A DNA stretch of 64,000 nt from Bacillus sp. B15-48 (lineage in GTDB: Bacteria > Bacillota > Bacilli > Bacillales > Cytobacillaceae), in the NCBI RefSeq assembly GCF_016879755.1, contig NZ_WOFU01000004.1, positions 248,001 to 312,000 of the forward strand, given 5' to 3'. Every line of letters begins with the position of its first letter. Within the stretch, counting starts at the first letter, position 1. Position numbers and translations under genes: made by a program. This document shows positions 1 through 8,795 of this stretch, in pieces. The notes under the pieces were generated by a model. That model did no database searches. It had not been told where the DNA came from and saw only the letters and a list, made by a program, of their open reading frames with translations.

Positions 1-1729
1 TTCTTGGCAACATATTATATAAGGATAAACTGAAGGTTCGTGCTTCTTCTGGTGTATCCTTTTCCAGACGATCCACTCTGAGCTTTGCTTTTTCGATATT
101 TACTCCTTCAAGACTATCAAGGTTATTTGAAACCCATGTAAAGCGTTCGGCTAGAGCATTCCTTCTTTCCTCAAGGTATTCCTCTGCTGATGAGCGAACT
201 GCCAATCTAGTATCTGTAAGATTGGTTGTTGTCCATTCATTTTTAGGAACAAGGTACTCCTCAAAGTCTTTATGAAGCCTACTACCTACTACAGATACGT
301 CCCCCGAACGAATATGATTTTTTAATTCCGTTAGGGCAGCCATTTCATAGTAATGTCGATTAATTGTTCCTTCTTCGTCGTACACATGCTTTTCCCATCG
401 TTTTGGGACGAAATCTAATGGCGCTCCATCTGGTACTTTTCTTTTTCCTGATTCATTCATCTCATTCAATGTTTTTAATGCACGTAATAATGGTTCAGCT
501 GCATTTGTAGAGCGAAATTCTAATGATTTAAGAAGAGTAGGGGTATACTTTCTTAGATAAATAAATCTATTCTCTAGCAAGTCAAGGTAATCATAATCCA
601 TTGGTCGTGCTAATTTTTTTGCTTCTTCAACGGAAATAACGATTTTATTCCAAGGCATTACCTTTTCAATGGTGCTAAATGGATCAAGCCCTTCATCTCG
701 TGCTTGAATAAGCGCAGCCCCAATATCTGCAAAATGAACAACCTTTTCATTAACTGCTTTTCCATTTTCCTTTTGCATTTCCTCTTGTGTTTTACGACCT
801 TTCGATTGTAAAATCATCATTTGCCGATCGTGAATTTCAATTGCTTGGTCAATTAAGTCCTGACTCAGTGTTCCTAGATATGCTACAAGAATGGCATATT
901 TCTTATTTTCTTTAAATCTGCGAAATGAATGGGGTTCATAACGTGCTCCGATACGTGATAATTGAAGCAATCGATTGGGATGTACTTCATGTATATTTGT
1001 CGGAAGCTTTAACTCCCTAATATATTCCAAGCGCTTTATTACTTTTAGAAAAGCATCAGGTGATGACTGACCGAGAATTTCCCTTAACCATGCTAATGGG
1101 GTTTTCCTGCTTTCCACAAGTGGATCGATAAATTCATCCAATTTTTTCTTTTGCCAGTTTGAAAGAGTCCCGGTTAAGGATTTAAAAATCTTTTCCTCTG
1201 CTCTCCGACGAGTTTCCCAGACAAGTCTCTCTATTGTAGTCATTCCAGGAAGAATTATTTTTCGATTCCGAAGTTCTTCTTGAACAGTTCGAAGTAGATA
1301 CATGGAATTGCCATTTTTAAGAGCATGTTTCAAAAGATACTGAGCTAACTCTCGATATTTACTTTCAGAAAAATTCTGGTATCCGAATACCTGTCGAATT
1401 TCTTCCATATGTTCATGCTTGGTTGGGTCACGTTGGGCATATAAAGAAAAAGAATCGGGATTAGCATTTATTTGTTTTGCTATATATTGGATTAGATAAT
1501 CTGGTATAGGTTCAACATCTGTGAGAGACCACCCAGGATAGCGCAATACACATAATTGGACAGCAAATCCTAAACGATTATGATCTCTTCTATGTCGTTT
1601 AATAACTTCCAAGTCATATTGCGAAAAAGTATAATAGATTTCCAGTTCCCGTTCAGACATATCGGATGGAATCCGAACAAACTCAGCTCTTTGGTCTACT
1701 GTAAGTAATTCTTTCCCTCTTGATGCCAT
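1..1729 (-). CDS. tnpA: Tn3-family transposase TnpA (partial, C-terminus beyond window)
   Basis: An open frame of 576 codons runs from an ATG at 1729 off the left edge without a stop. It encodes the N-terminal part of a Tn3-family replicative transposase, which cuts and joins transposon ends with a DDE active site. Full-length members are near 980-1000 residues, so about 40% including the DDE core is missing here. The N-terminal segment has the basic, Tn3-type character, and the gene lies 34 bp downstream of a serine resolvase on the same strand, as in Tn1546/Tn917-like elements. Family assignment rests on overall similarity and on the resolvase neighbour. Whether the element is complete cannot be judged from this window. 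Confidence 0.85.
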   Translation of the reverse strand, partial: MASRGKELLTVDQRAEFVRIPSDMSERELEIYYTFSQYDLEVIKRHRRDHNRLGFAVQLCVLRYPGWSLTDVEPIPDYLIQYIAKQINANPDSFSLYAQRDPTKHEHMEEIRQVFGYQNFSESKYRELAQYLLKHALKNGNSMYLLRTVQEELRNRKIILPGMTTIERLVWETRRRAEEKIFKSLTGTLSNWQKKKLDEFIDPLVESRKTPLAWLREILGQSSPDAFLKVIKRLEYIRELKLPTNIHEVHPNRLLQLSRIGARYEPHSFRRFKENKKYAILVAYLGTLSQDLIDQAIEIHDRQMMILQSKGRKTQEEMQKENGKAVNEKVVHFADIGAALIQARDEGLDPFSTIEKVMPWNKIVISVEEAKKLARPMDYDYLDLLENRFIYLRKYTPTLLKSLEFRSTNAAEPLLRALKTLNEMNESGKRKVPDGAPLDFVPKRWEKHVYDEEGTINRHYYEMAALTELKNHIRSGDVSVVGSRLHKDFEEYLVPKNEWTTTNLTDTRLAVRSSAEEYLEERRNALAERFTWVSNNLDSLEGVNIEKAKLRVDRLEKDTPEEARTFSLSLYNMLPR

Positions 1730-1763
1730 GTTTCCCACATCCCTTCAAAAACATAGATGTATT

Positions 1764-2315
1764 CTATTTTTCTAGATATCGATAAACGGTTGTTCGGGAA
1801 ACACCCCACCTTTGAGCAATATCCGTAATGGGTGTCCCGTTTGCTACCAATGTCTTCAACATTTCTAATTCTTTTTTATCCAACTTCTCTGGTCTTCCTC
1901 CTAATCGCCCCCTTGCTCTTGCTGCAGCACGACCAGCTGTCGAGCGCTCGTGAATAAGATTTCGTTCAAACTCAGCAAAAGCTGCAAAAAGATGAAACAT
2001 AAGTTGTCCTGTTGCACTAGCCTTGTCCATCGTAATATTTTCCTGCAGGCTATGGAAACTAATACCTCGATCATTTAGATCATTTACAATTTTAATTAAA
2101 TGCTGCATATTTCTCCCTAATCGATCCAAGCGCCAAACTACTATCGTATCACCAGAGCGTGCAAATCGAAGTGCTTCTTCCAACCCTTGTCTTTTGTCTT
2201 TGGTGCCACTAATTTTATCTGTAAATATTTCTTCGCAACCATGTTCTCTAAGAGCATCCAATTGTAAATCAAGATTTTGAATGCCTGTTGAAACACGAGC
2301 ATATCCTACCTTCAT
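1764..2315 (-). CDS. tnpR: Serine resolvase of a Tn3-family transposon
   Basis: This 183-residue serine recombinase resolves transposition cointegrates at res. The catalytic Ser9 sits in YARVST, with Arg7 beside it. RLDRLGR at 62-68 carries the conserved active-site arginines, the E-helix dimer region is at about 100-130, and a C-terminal helix-turn-helix is at about 160-180. Length and domain order match full-length resolvases, so the gene looks intact. The start is an ATG preceded by a strong GGGGGG-type ribosome site. It is probably cotranscribed with tnpA. The upstream spacer carries inverted repeats expected of a res site. Confidence 0.95.
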   Translation of the reverse strand: MKVGYARVSTGIQNLDLQLDALREHGCEEIFTDKISGTKDKRQGLEEALRFARSGDTIVVWRLDRLGRNMQHLIKIVNDLNDRGISFHSLQENITMDKASATGQLMFHLFAAFAEFERNLIHERSTAGRAAARARGRLGGRPEKLDKKELEMLKTLVANGTPITDIAQRWGVSRTTVYRYLEK

Positions 2316-2351
2316 TAATTTCCCCCCTTGTTTAATTTTTCTGCTTTATAG

Positions 2352-2526
2352 TAACATAACTTAATGTTAGGGGTAATATCTGAACATAGATTTCTTTACA
2401 GGGTTTATGAACACATATAATAGGCAGAAGGCTAGAAAACTATTTAAATTTTACAGTGTTCAGAAATTGATGAGTTTTGTAACAAACAGGGTATTCCATA
2501 AAACGGAAACTCAGTTTATGGAATAC
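2352..2526. other. Candidate res site upstream of tnpR
   Basis: Two inverted repeats lie upstream of tnpR: TAACAT-N6-ATGTTA at 2352-2369, and a perfect 12-bp repeat GTATTCCATAAA / TTTATGGAATAC at 2491-2502 and 2515-2526. Tn3-family res sites consist of such resolvase-binding subsites next to tnpR, often overlapping its promoter. The location fits, but the subsite spacings were not checked against a known res. Confidence 0.45.
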
Positions 2527-2573
2527 ATAAACAGATGGTGATTTTTAATTTTGGTTAACAAGCACGCAATTGT

Positions 2574-2616
2574 TGGACAACTTTTTCTTGTTACTCAGCA
2601 ATCCCTTATTCACCCC
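2574..2616 (-). repeat. Candidate terminal inverted repeat of the Tn3-family element
   Basis: Read on the minus strand, the sequence starting at 2616 opens with GGGGTG and runs inward towards tnpR. Tn3-family terminal repeats are about 38 bp and begin GGGG at the outer edge. This would put the element boundary only 10 bp from the stop of the neighbouring ABC ATPase gene. The partner repeat lies outside the window, so the match cannot be confirmed. Confidence 0.35.
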
Positions 2617-2626
2617 TTATGTTTAA

Positions 2627-3265
2627 CTATCTAACCTTTTCAAGATTAAACTTATTAATTCTATAAACTTCATCACAGAGAAGATCAATGTCATCTTGAT
2701 TGTGACTTGTAAGTAAAATTGTTCTACCTTCATTTTTAAACTTTTGAATCAATTGGCGTATATTTTCAACACTATCAGCATCAAGAGCATTAAATGGCTC
2801 ATCCAAAATAAGCGTTTGCTGGTCTTCCATAATAGCCTGAGCTATAGCAAGTTTTTGCTTCATACCAAGAGAATAATTTTTTACTTTTTGTTTCGCCTGT
2901 GGCTGCAAGCCGACTAATTCCATTGTTTGCTTTATTTTTTCATCACCTATTTTGCCTTTAATCATTGCTAATGATTTTAAATTATCAAATCCCGATTGAT
3001 TCGCTATATAGCCGGGGCGATCAATAATAATACCAAAATTGTCTGGAAAACGTTTGTTTTTCCCAAGCTCTTCTCCATTTACAACGACCTTTCCTACATC
3101 TGGGAATATAAATCCACACATTAATTTAAATAATACGGACTTTCCCGATCCGTTTGGGCCCGTAATACCGTAGATTCTGCCTTTTTCCACGTCAAAATTT
3201 AGGTTTTCAAAAATTGTTTGCCCTTTATAGGATTTGTTTACATTTGATACGTGTATTAATGCCAC
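2627..3265 (-). CDS. ABC transporter ATP-binding protein
   Basis: This 212-residue ATPase powers the two membrane proteins encoded just upstream. Walker A GPNGSGKS is at 36-43, a divergent signature SLGMKQK at 132-138, Walker B LILDEP at 152-157 and the H-loop histidine near 188. The SxGMKQ signature is typical of ATPases of Nat/Bcr/YxlF-type exporters. The start is GTG with a strong AAAGGAG site. It is the last gene of a sigma / anti-sigma / permease / permease / ATPase operon, so it probably exports, or gives resistance to, a membrane-active compound. The substrate is unknown. Confidence 0.9.
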   Translation of the reverse strand: MALIHVSNVNKSYKGQTIFENLNFDVEKGRIYGITGPNGSGKSVLFKLMCGFIFPDVGKVVVNGEELGKNKRFPDNFGIIIDRPGYIANQSGFDNLKSLAMIKGKIGDEKIKQTMELVGLQPQAKQKVKNYSLGMKQKLAIAQAIMEDQQTLILDEPFNALDADSVENIRQLIQKFKNEGRTILLTSHNQDDIDLLCDEVYRINKFNLEKVR

Positions 3266-3280
3266 TTATTTTCTCTCCTT

Positions 3281-4768
3281 TTATAGATTAATATCTTTTC
3301 GATTTAACAGATAAATTAAGATTCCAACCTCCAGTAAAATATACAATAATAGTAAGAGGCTTATTGTATACGTGGTGAAGTGACCTGTCAGATACCCTAA
3401 GCTATTCAATCCAACAGGAAGAACTTTGATTAAATTCAGACCCGGAAACATAAAAATAGATAATATCCCGATGGCAACCAAGCTATAAAAAGGTTCGGCA
3501 GTAAGCCAGGAAATCATAAATACAAGAAGCACATAAAATGTAATCTGAAGATAACCATTTACAAAAAATTGATAGTACTGATCAAAGGTTGAAAAGGAAC
3601 TTTCAAAGGTTGTTGAAAAGCCCAGTGTTCCACCTACTAATCTACCAATGATGAAGCTAGTCAATGCGAGTATGGTTAAGTAGACTAATATAGAAAATGC
3701 TACTTTCCGATACCATTGCCAAAACCATCGATTTATTGATTTGTATCGAATGATCATATAATGACTAATTTGCGACAGAACCTTTTGTAGATGCAATTGA
3801 ACAACATATACAAACCCGAAATATAGGATAAAGTAGGATAAAAAATTAAAAAAGTTAAACCCTTCAATAGACCCTCCAAAAAAGATGTAAAAAAACTTGT
3901 CACCAATTGTTTGTGTACCGTGTACGGAGGTGCCTTTCCACAATATCGCACTAATTAATAATAGAAAGATAAGTAAAGTTCCCTTTCCTTTGAAAAAACT
4001 CCAAACATGTTGGAAGTTATAATCGATTTGACTAATTAATACAATACTTAATAGTAGAACCGTTCCTACAGCGATAAAAACCACAAAGCTATTATTATTG
4101 ATACCAATAGGCAATGAAATATAATTTAATGGATACAACGAATCTGGAAGATATTTACCTGAACCGATTACCCATAACCCCGTTAAAATCATTGTAAAAA
4201 TCGTTGCAGTCCTACTTTTTGTCACAACATAGATAATGGCTAACAACAAATGAGTAGCAACCATCGAAAATGTAAATAAGAGTAGGTGAGATAAAAGTGC
4301 CAAAACTGGATAATTGAAATACTTTTCCAATATTTGTGATCCAAAACTAAAATCATTAATTTGGCTCAATTCACTCCATCCGAAGGAAAACGGCATACCA
4401 ATTATTGAAATCACAATGATAGCAATCCATAAGAACATTAATTTTCCATACATTATGATGAAATTTTTCAGCGTATAAAAAATCCAATTCTTATAAGATC
4501 CAAAGCGAATCAATATGTGATATCCAGAGTCCTTTAATAAAAAGGAGACAGAGTGCCAAATCATCCATGGAAATAAAAAATATGTGATGAAATATCTTTC
4601 ACTAAGTGATGTTAGTATAAGATCCCAACCATTGTATGTTGTGTTATGCTTTATTGAAAACATTGCAAGTCTATTTATATGATTAACACCATATAGGTAC
4701 ATAATTGCGCCTAAACCTATCCACTTCATAAAAGATAAGCTCCAAGGATTTTCTTTTAAATTATTCAT
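3281..4768 (-). CDS. Polytopic membrane protein, probable ABC permease partner
   Basis: A 495-residue, very hydrophobic protein with roughly ten or more predicted membrane segments and few charged loops. I do not recognise a named family. It overlaps the upstream 258-residue membrane gene by 8 bp and is followed after 15 bp by the ABC ATPase, so it is most likely a permease or accessory membrane subunit of that transporter. No signal peptide or catalytic motif is apparent. Confidence 0.7.
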   Translation of the reverse strand: MNNLKENPWSLSFMKWIGLGAIMYLYGVNHINRLAMFSIKHNTTYNGWDLILTSLSERYFITYFLFPWMIWHSVSFLLKDSGYHILIRFGSYKNWIFYTLKNFIIMYGKLMFLWIAIIVISIIGMPFSFGWSELSQINDFSFGSQILEKYFNYPVLALLSHLLLFTFSMVATHLLLAIIYVVTKSRTATIFTMILTGLWVIGSGKYLPDSLYPLNYISLPIGINNNSFVVFIAVGTVLLLSIVLISQIDYNFQHVWSFFKGKGTLLIFLLLISAILWKGTSVHGTQTIGDKFFYIFFGGSIEGFNFFNFLSYFILYFGFVYVVQLHLQKVLSQISHYMIIRYKSINRWFWQWYRKVAFSILVYLTILALTSFIIGRLVGGTLGFSTTFESSFSTFDQYYQFFVNGYLQITFYVLLVFMISWLTAEPFYSLVAIGILSIFMFPGLNLIKVLPVGLNSLGYLTGHFTTYTISLLLLLYILLEVGILIYLLNRKDINL

Positions 4769-5537
4769 AACGGGTATACAGCTTCTTCCTTACATTTAAA
4801 ATGAGAACCATGGTGATGAGGCATAAAACCGAAAACGGAATAAAAACAGTCCACAAGGGTTGCTGACCAATACCAAACGGGAACACTGAATCCATAGGTG
4901 AAAACTTATCGAGATGGAATACTTGGAAAATAAACACAATCACCATATAGCCAGCAAAGGGGATAGATAATGCTACAAATGAATTGTTTAACAACTGTAA
5001 GAGTAAGAAGGCAATTGTTGCATAATACATCCCGTTCAATCCAACCCAAGCTGAATAAATCAGCCCATATGTGAGCGTTCCATAAGGTAGGAGCTGTTCA
5101 AAAGTTGTTACAACCTTGGGACTAGTATCAGGTGGATAAAGCTCAATGATGCCTAAATTTGGTTCAATATAGATAATAAATAGGAACGGTATAAACACCA
5201 TTAAAAACGCTGCACTAAAAGAAAGTAGTGCATTTACTATTGCCTTACTGCCAATATAATCTTGCAATGAGATTCGAATTCTTGCATAGGGAATGAAATT
5301 ATTCTTCTGTTCACCAATAAAACGGATTGCATAAATTAAAACCATCAAAAGTGGCAAAAGAATAGGTAAAAAACCATTATTGACACGTAAAAATATTTCT
5401 AATTGCCTATAGTAGACATAGTTATTCATAACAAGTAAAAACTGTATAGTTGGAAATACCAAAATCAATGCCATCCAAATGATTAGCTGTTTTACTGTTA
5501 TTGCTTTTTTTATTTCCGATTTAATCTGACCGAGCAT
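4761..5537 (-). CDS. Membrane protein, probable ABC transporter permease
   Basis: A 258-residue protein with about six predicted transmembrane helices, the size and layout usual for ABC-2-like permease subunits. It starts at an ATG after AAAGGAAG and lies 33 bp downstream of the anti-sigma gene. The next gene overlaps its end. The pairing of two membrane proteins with one ATPase downstream of an ECF sigma operon resembles the B. subtilis sigY-yxlCDEFG arrangement. Function beyond transport is not deducible. Confidence 0.7.
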   Translation of the reverse strand: MLGQIKSEIKKAITVKQLIIWMALILVFPTIQFLLVMNNYVYYRQLEIFLRVNNGFLPILLPLLMVLIYAIRFIGEQKNNFIPYARIRISLQDYIGSKAIVNALLSFSAAFLMVFIPFLFIIYIEPNLGIIELYPPDTSPKVVTTFEQLLPYGTLTYGLIYSAWVGLNGMYYATIAFLLLQLLNNSFVALSIPFAGYMVIVFIFQVFHLDKFSPMDSVFPFGIGQQPLWTVFIPFSVLCLITMVLILNVRKKLYTRYE

Positions 5538-5570
5538 TTTATTCTTCCTTTCTTTTATAGGATATAGATA

Positions 5571-6506
5571 TTAATGTAAGTCTTCTGCCATCGCTCCTAA
5601 AACAACTGCTCTTGCAAAGGCTTGGCCATTTAATTTAGTTAAATCTTCTGTTTTTCCGGTCACAACAACCCCAATGATATGGACATCATCTTCTGTCGGT
5701 TTCTCATTTCCACCCCGTAAAACATCGTAAACTCTTTTATATTCTCTCTTATATCTACCTTCTTCTTTATATCCCTTTTCAATTGAAACAAGAAAGTCAT
5801 TTTTTGGATCAACATTGTTACTATTATGAGCAATACCGTAAACTTCTAAAGAAGAGTCAGGAGAATCAAGTTTTTCTGGATTTTCATAAGTGTCCACCCA
5901 GTACCATGCAGGATTCACTCCATTAGGAAGCATCTTTTGAATTTCATCAATTGAATATGGCTTATCGAAGGAAATCGCCATCTCAGCAACTTTTCCCGGA
6001 TATCTCCCCATAATTTTCGCATCATTTTGGTAGGCACTGTATCTTTTCATAGGATGATAAAACTGCATATCTCGCTGCATTGAATTGATGTGGTAGGAAA
6101 TTCCACTTTCTCCTTCAGGAACTTTTATAACATTAAACTTGTCCTTCCTAGAAAAATTATTTAAAAAGTTATATTCATAATTTTCTTTTCCTAATGGAAC
6201 GGGTATGCCTTCAATCACTTTATACGCTGTATATTCTGCTTCGCCACCGAACAAACCATAACGAATCATTGTTTCAACTAGTTGGGTATTTGGCCGGGTA
6301 ATTTTATTAATATCGTCAATCTCAAAACTCATATTTATATAACTTCTATTCGAAAGATGGTTAATGCCTAAGAACATCGTTGGGACAAGAACCAATGTCA
6401 CAATAGCTGAAATAATAATTTGTTTAATTACAGATTTTCTTTTTGCCTTTTTTAACATTTTGTTGACTTGTTCATCACCCAGCATGGGTATTTTATCTTC
6501 TTTCAT
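5571..6506 (-). CDS. Anti-sigma factor with Sigma_reg N/C-type domains
   Basis: A 311-residue, single-pass membrane protein with a short cytoplasmic N-terminus, one membrane helix near residues 28-48 and a large extracytoplasmic region. This layout and the C-terminal sequence match the sigma factor regulator N/C-terminal families, which hold ECF sigma factors inactive at the membrane. The ATG at 6506 is preferred over 6533 because AGGAGG lies 8 bases upstream of it. With that start it overlaps the sigma gene by 14 bp, suggesting translational coupling. It presumably binds the adjacent sigma factor. Confidence 0.8.
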   Translation of the reverse strand: MKEDKIPMLGDEQVNKMLKKAKRKSVIKQIIISAIVTLVLVPTMFLGINHLSNRSYINMSFEIDDINKITRPNTQLVETMIRYGLFGGEAEYTAYKVIEGIPVPLGKENYEYNFLNNFSRKDKFNVIKVPEGESGISYHINSMQRDMQFYHPMKRYSAYQNDAKIMGRYPGKVAEMAISFDKPYSIDEIQKMLPNGVNPAWYWVDTYENPEKLDSPDSSLEVYGIAHNSNNVDPKNDFLVSIEKGYKEEGRYKREYKRVYDVLRGGNEKPTEDDVHIIGVVVTGKTEDLTKLNGQAFARAVVLGAMAEDLH

Positions 6507-6993
6507 GTTCCGACCTCCTGTATACTTTTTCAAATTGTTTTCTCGCCCTATACATCCACGTTTTTACTGTTTCTTCTTTCATTTCAAGGGTGTCTGAAAT
6601 TTCCTTGTAGGAATAATGAAACTCGTATTTTAACAGTAAAATATGCTTGTATTCTGGTCTAATTTGATCGAGAAGTTCGTTAAATTCATTTTTTTGCTCA
6701 GATGTTAATATAATTTTTTCCGGTCCTTCTTCATCGATAAGATGCTCTGGTTCAATTGGGATATGTATCTCTTTTTTCTTTTTTCGATACATATCATAAA
6801 ACCGGCTCATTGCTACTTTGAATAACCATGCATTCAATTTATCATTTGGAATTTCTCCTAAATATGATAAAGTCTTTATCATCGTATCTTGAATAATATC
6901 TTGTGCATCTGCTTCGCCGACACCCATTTTAAGCAAATATCGGAAGAGCATATTCATTTTATTTTTTAAAAAATCATCTAATTCATATGCCAT
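6493..6993 (-). CDS. ECF-type RNA polymerase sigma factor
   Basis: A 166-residue sigma-70-family protein. Region 2 spans about residues 10-75 and region 4 about 105-155 with a helix-turn-helix. Region 3 is absent, as expected for ECF factors. It directs RNA polymerase to a small regulon, usually including its own operon, and is released when the adjacent membrane anti-sigma senses envelope stress. It heads a five-gene operon ending in an ABC exporter. I could not identify a convincing ECF promoter (AAC / CGT type) upstream. Specific orthology to SigY, SigX or SigM cannot be assigned by eye. Confidence 0.92.
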   Translation of the reverse strand: MAYELDDFLKNKMNMLFRYLLKMGVGEADAQDIIQDTMIKTLSYLGEIPNDKLNAWLFKVAMSRFYDMYRKKKKEIHIPIEPEHLIDEEGPEKIILTSEQKNEFNELLDQIRPEYKHILLLKYEFHYSYKEISDTLEMKEETVKTWMYRARKQFEKVYRRSEHERR

Positions 6994-7068
6994 TTTTTCC
7001 TCCTTTCATAAAGTAAACGAATCTTCCTCTCTCTTTGTATACACTTTTTTAAAATAAAATATAAATAA

Positions 7069-7090
7069 CCCACATCAAAACAAATGTGGG
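7069..7090 (-). terminator. Terminator-like hairpin downstream of the hydroxylase remnant
   Basis: CCCACAT / ATGTGGG form a 7-bp stem with an 8-nt loop, followed on the minus strand by an AT-rich tail. It separates the broken hydroxylase gene from the sigma operon. Confidence 0.6.
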
Positions 7091-7144
7091 TAACAAATCA
7101 ATTCTTTAAATCGTTATAAAAGTTCATGAAAAATCGGCTTTTTT

Positions 7145-7424
7145 TATGTCGAAATTTGCTTAGCGTATGTTTTCCGCGTTTTGTTGGTGGGACCCCTTAT
7201 ACAAATAGTAGAGGGGGAATTCGGTCTCGCCTCCAGCTTTGACATCGTTCAAGTAGATTAAAAAGGTTGCCACACGCTGCCCGCCTTTATCGTGGTCTAC
7301 TTTATTAGGAGAGAAATAATCAAAATGTGGTTTATACTCCTCACCAATCCAATAATTAAGCACTTGCAAACCTTCGCCATTTCCAATCTCTCAGTTCAGT
7401 TGAAATATGTCTGATCTTTTCCAT
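7145..7424 (-). pseudogene. Decayed prolyl 4-hydroxylase (2OG-Fe(II) oxygenase)
   Basis: The middle part (7160-7369) encodes the core of a bacterial prolyl 4-hydroxylase, including the HFD of the HxD iron motif and GGETEFP. Upstream, the frame is broken by a stop, while a start-like ATG at 7424 is in another frame. Downstream, the sequence jumps to another frame that reads GVPPTKRGK, matching the end of the catalytic domain with its 2-oxoglutarate-binding lysine. The segment with the distal iron histidine is lost. Two frame breaks plus an internal deletion make this a pseudogene. Confidence 0.75.
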
Positions 7425-7466
7425 ACATACAACCCCCTCTGGATTTCTCTACTTACTCCAGCTTCT

Positions 7467-8219
7467 TTATTCCTCTTCATAAATCATTTTCTTTGTCATT
7501 CCACCATCTACTATTAGATTGATCCCGTTTACAAAATTGTTTTCTTTGGCTGTTAAATATAAACAAGCTCTTGCAACATCTTCAGGGGTCCCAACTCGCT
7601 GCGAAAAATGTTGTTCATGGTCATTCACTGTTAAATTCGCGTAATCTTTCGTTTCAATCCAACCAGGTGATATCGCATTTACCGTAATACGATAAGGGCT
7701 GAGGGAAGCGGCAAGCGCATGAGAAATCGAAACCACTCCTCCTTTTGATGCGGCATAACATTCAGAGTGTGGTTCAGACATAAGGGCTCTAGTGGATGCG
7801 ATATTAACAATACAGCCTCCATCCTGATTTTTACGCATATATTTTGCTGCTTCACGTGAAGCAAGAAAAACACTTCTTAAGTTCGTATAGATTGAATCAT
7901 CCCACTCTTCAATGGTCACATCAAAGGGCGATTTAAATAATCCTTTTCCTGCATTATTAATTAAAATGTCAATCTTCCCATATGTATCATAAGCAGTTTT
8001 CATTAACGAAATGATTTCGTCTGGTTCTCTAATATCTGTTTTAACAAACAGTGCGTTTCCCCCCTTCTCGCAAAAATAAGCAGCTACTTTATTCCCTTGC
8101 TGTTCATCCACATCTGCTAAAAGAACGTTTGCCTGTTGCTTTACATACAAATTTGCAATCGTTTTTCCGATTCCATTAGCTGCACCTGTTACAATGACTG
8201 TCTTGTTAGAAAAACTCAT
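7467..8219 (-). CDS. SDR-family oxidoreductase (glucose 1-dehydrogenase-like)
   Basis: A 250-residue classical short-chain dehydrogenase using NAD(P)H. The Rossmann motif TGAANGIG is at 11-18, NNAG near 88-91, the catalytic Ser near 141 and YAASK near 154-158 with catalytic Tyr and Lys. Length is typical. It is a single gene with an AGGAGG site before its ATG. Substrate cannot be inferred. The 3' remnant of a second dehydrogenase lies about 600 bp away across a small + strand gene, so the area may once have held several SDR genes. Confidence 0.9.
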   Translation of the reverse strand: MSFSNKTVIVTGAANGIGKTIANLYVKQQANVLLADVDEQQGNKVAAYFCEKGGNALFVKTDIREPDEIISLMKTAYDTYGKIDILINNAGKGLFKSPFDVTIEEWDDSIYTNLRSVFLASREAAKYMRKNQDGGCIVNIASTRALMSEPHSECYAASKGGVVSISHALAASLSPYRITVNAISPGWIETKDYANLTVNDHEQHFSQRVGTPEDVARACLYLTAKENNFVNGINLIVDGGMTKKMIYEEE

Positions 8220-8431
8220 AGAAGGATTCCTCCTCGTTCCTTTATTTTAAGGTTCTATATATAATTTATCGTGGTTTTTGCTATTGAACAACAGTAATAA
8301 CTGAAATGCACTTACAATAGGTCTCCAATTATTTCCTGATTTTTTGCCTAATCAAGGCACAAACCCAAGAAGAATAATAGGTAAATGCATATAATTCAGT
8401 GAAATATAAATTTTGAGGAGGAATTTTCAAG

Positions 8432-8683
8432 ATGAATACTGGTTTTCATTATGGACAACAAATAGGAGTAAATCCATATGATACGAGGATAATTGGTCGC
8501 CCATGGGGGTTTGGACGTCCGTGGGGGTTTGGTAGACCTTGGGGCTTTGGGCCATGGGGCTTCGGATTAGGCGCGCCGTTACTTGGAGGCATGCTAGGAG
8601 GAATGCTAGCCGCTCCATTATTTGCCGCTCCATTTGGATACGGTGGCTTTGGCTATGGCTATGGCGCTCCATTCTTTTGGTAA
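8432..8683 (+). CDS. Small Gly/Phe/Trp-rich repeat protein
   Basis: An 83-residue protein of very low complexity. Residues about 23-44 carry tandem GRPWGFG-type units, the middle is Gly/Ala/Leu/Met-rich and the end is Gly/Tyr/Phe-rich, ending FFW. A GAGGAGG site precedes the ATG and a good terminator follows, so it looks real. Such compositions occur in spore coat and cell-surface small proteins of Bacillaceae, so a coat role is a guess. GCATATAATT about 40 bases upstream weakly resembles a SigK -10, but no matching -35 was found. Confidence 0.75.
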   Translation: MNTGFHYGQQIGVNPYDTRIIGRPWGFGRPWGFGRPWGFGPWGFGLGAPLLGGMLGGMLAAPLFAAPFGYGGFGYGYGAPFFW

Positions 8684-8708
8684 CCTTTATTATTTAAGAG
8701 AAAATAAA

Positions 8709-8735
8709 GAAGCTTCCAGTTGTGTTGGAAGCTTC
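8709..8735 (+). terminator. Rho-independent terminator
   Basis: GAAGCTTCCA and TGGAAGCTTC form a perfect 10-bp stem with a 7-nt loop followed by TTTT. It ends the small repeat-protein gene. Confidence 0.9.
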
Positions 8736-8795
8736 TTTTCCTATGAAGAGAGGAATTGTTCTAATATATAAGTGTTGTTCCATTATGACATAATT

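Noticed and set aside
2370-2410. GGGGTAATATC as a Tn3 terminal repeat
   Set aside because: It points away from tnpR/tnpA, so as a terminal repeat it would bound an element to its right, which does not fit.
6994-7060. ECF-type autoregulated promoter of the sigma operon
   Set aside because: No AAC-type -35 and CGT-type -10 with suitable spacing could be identified.
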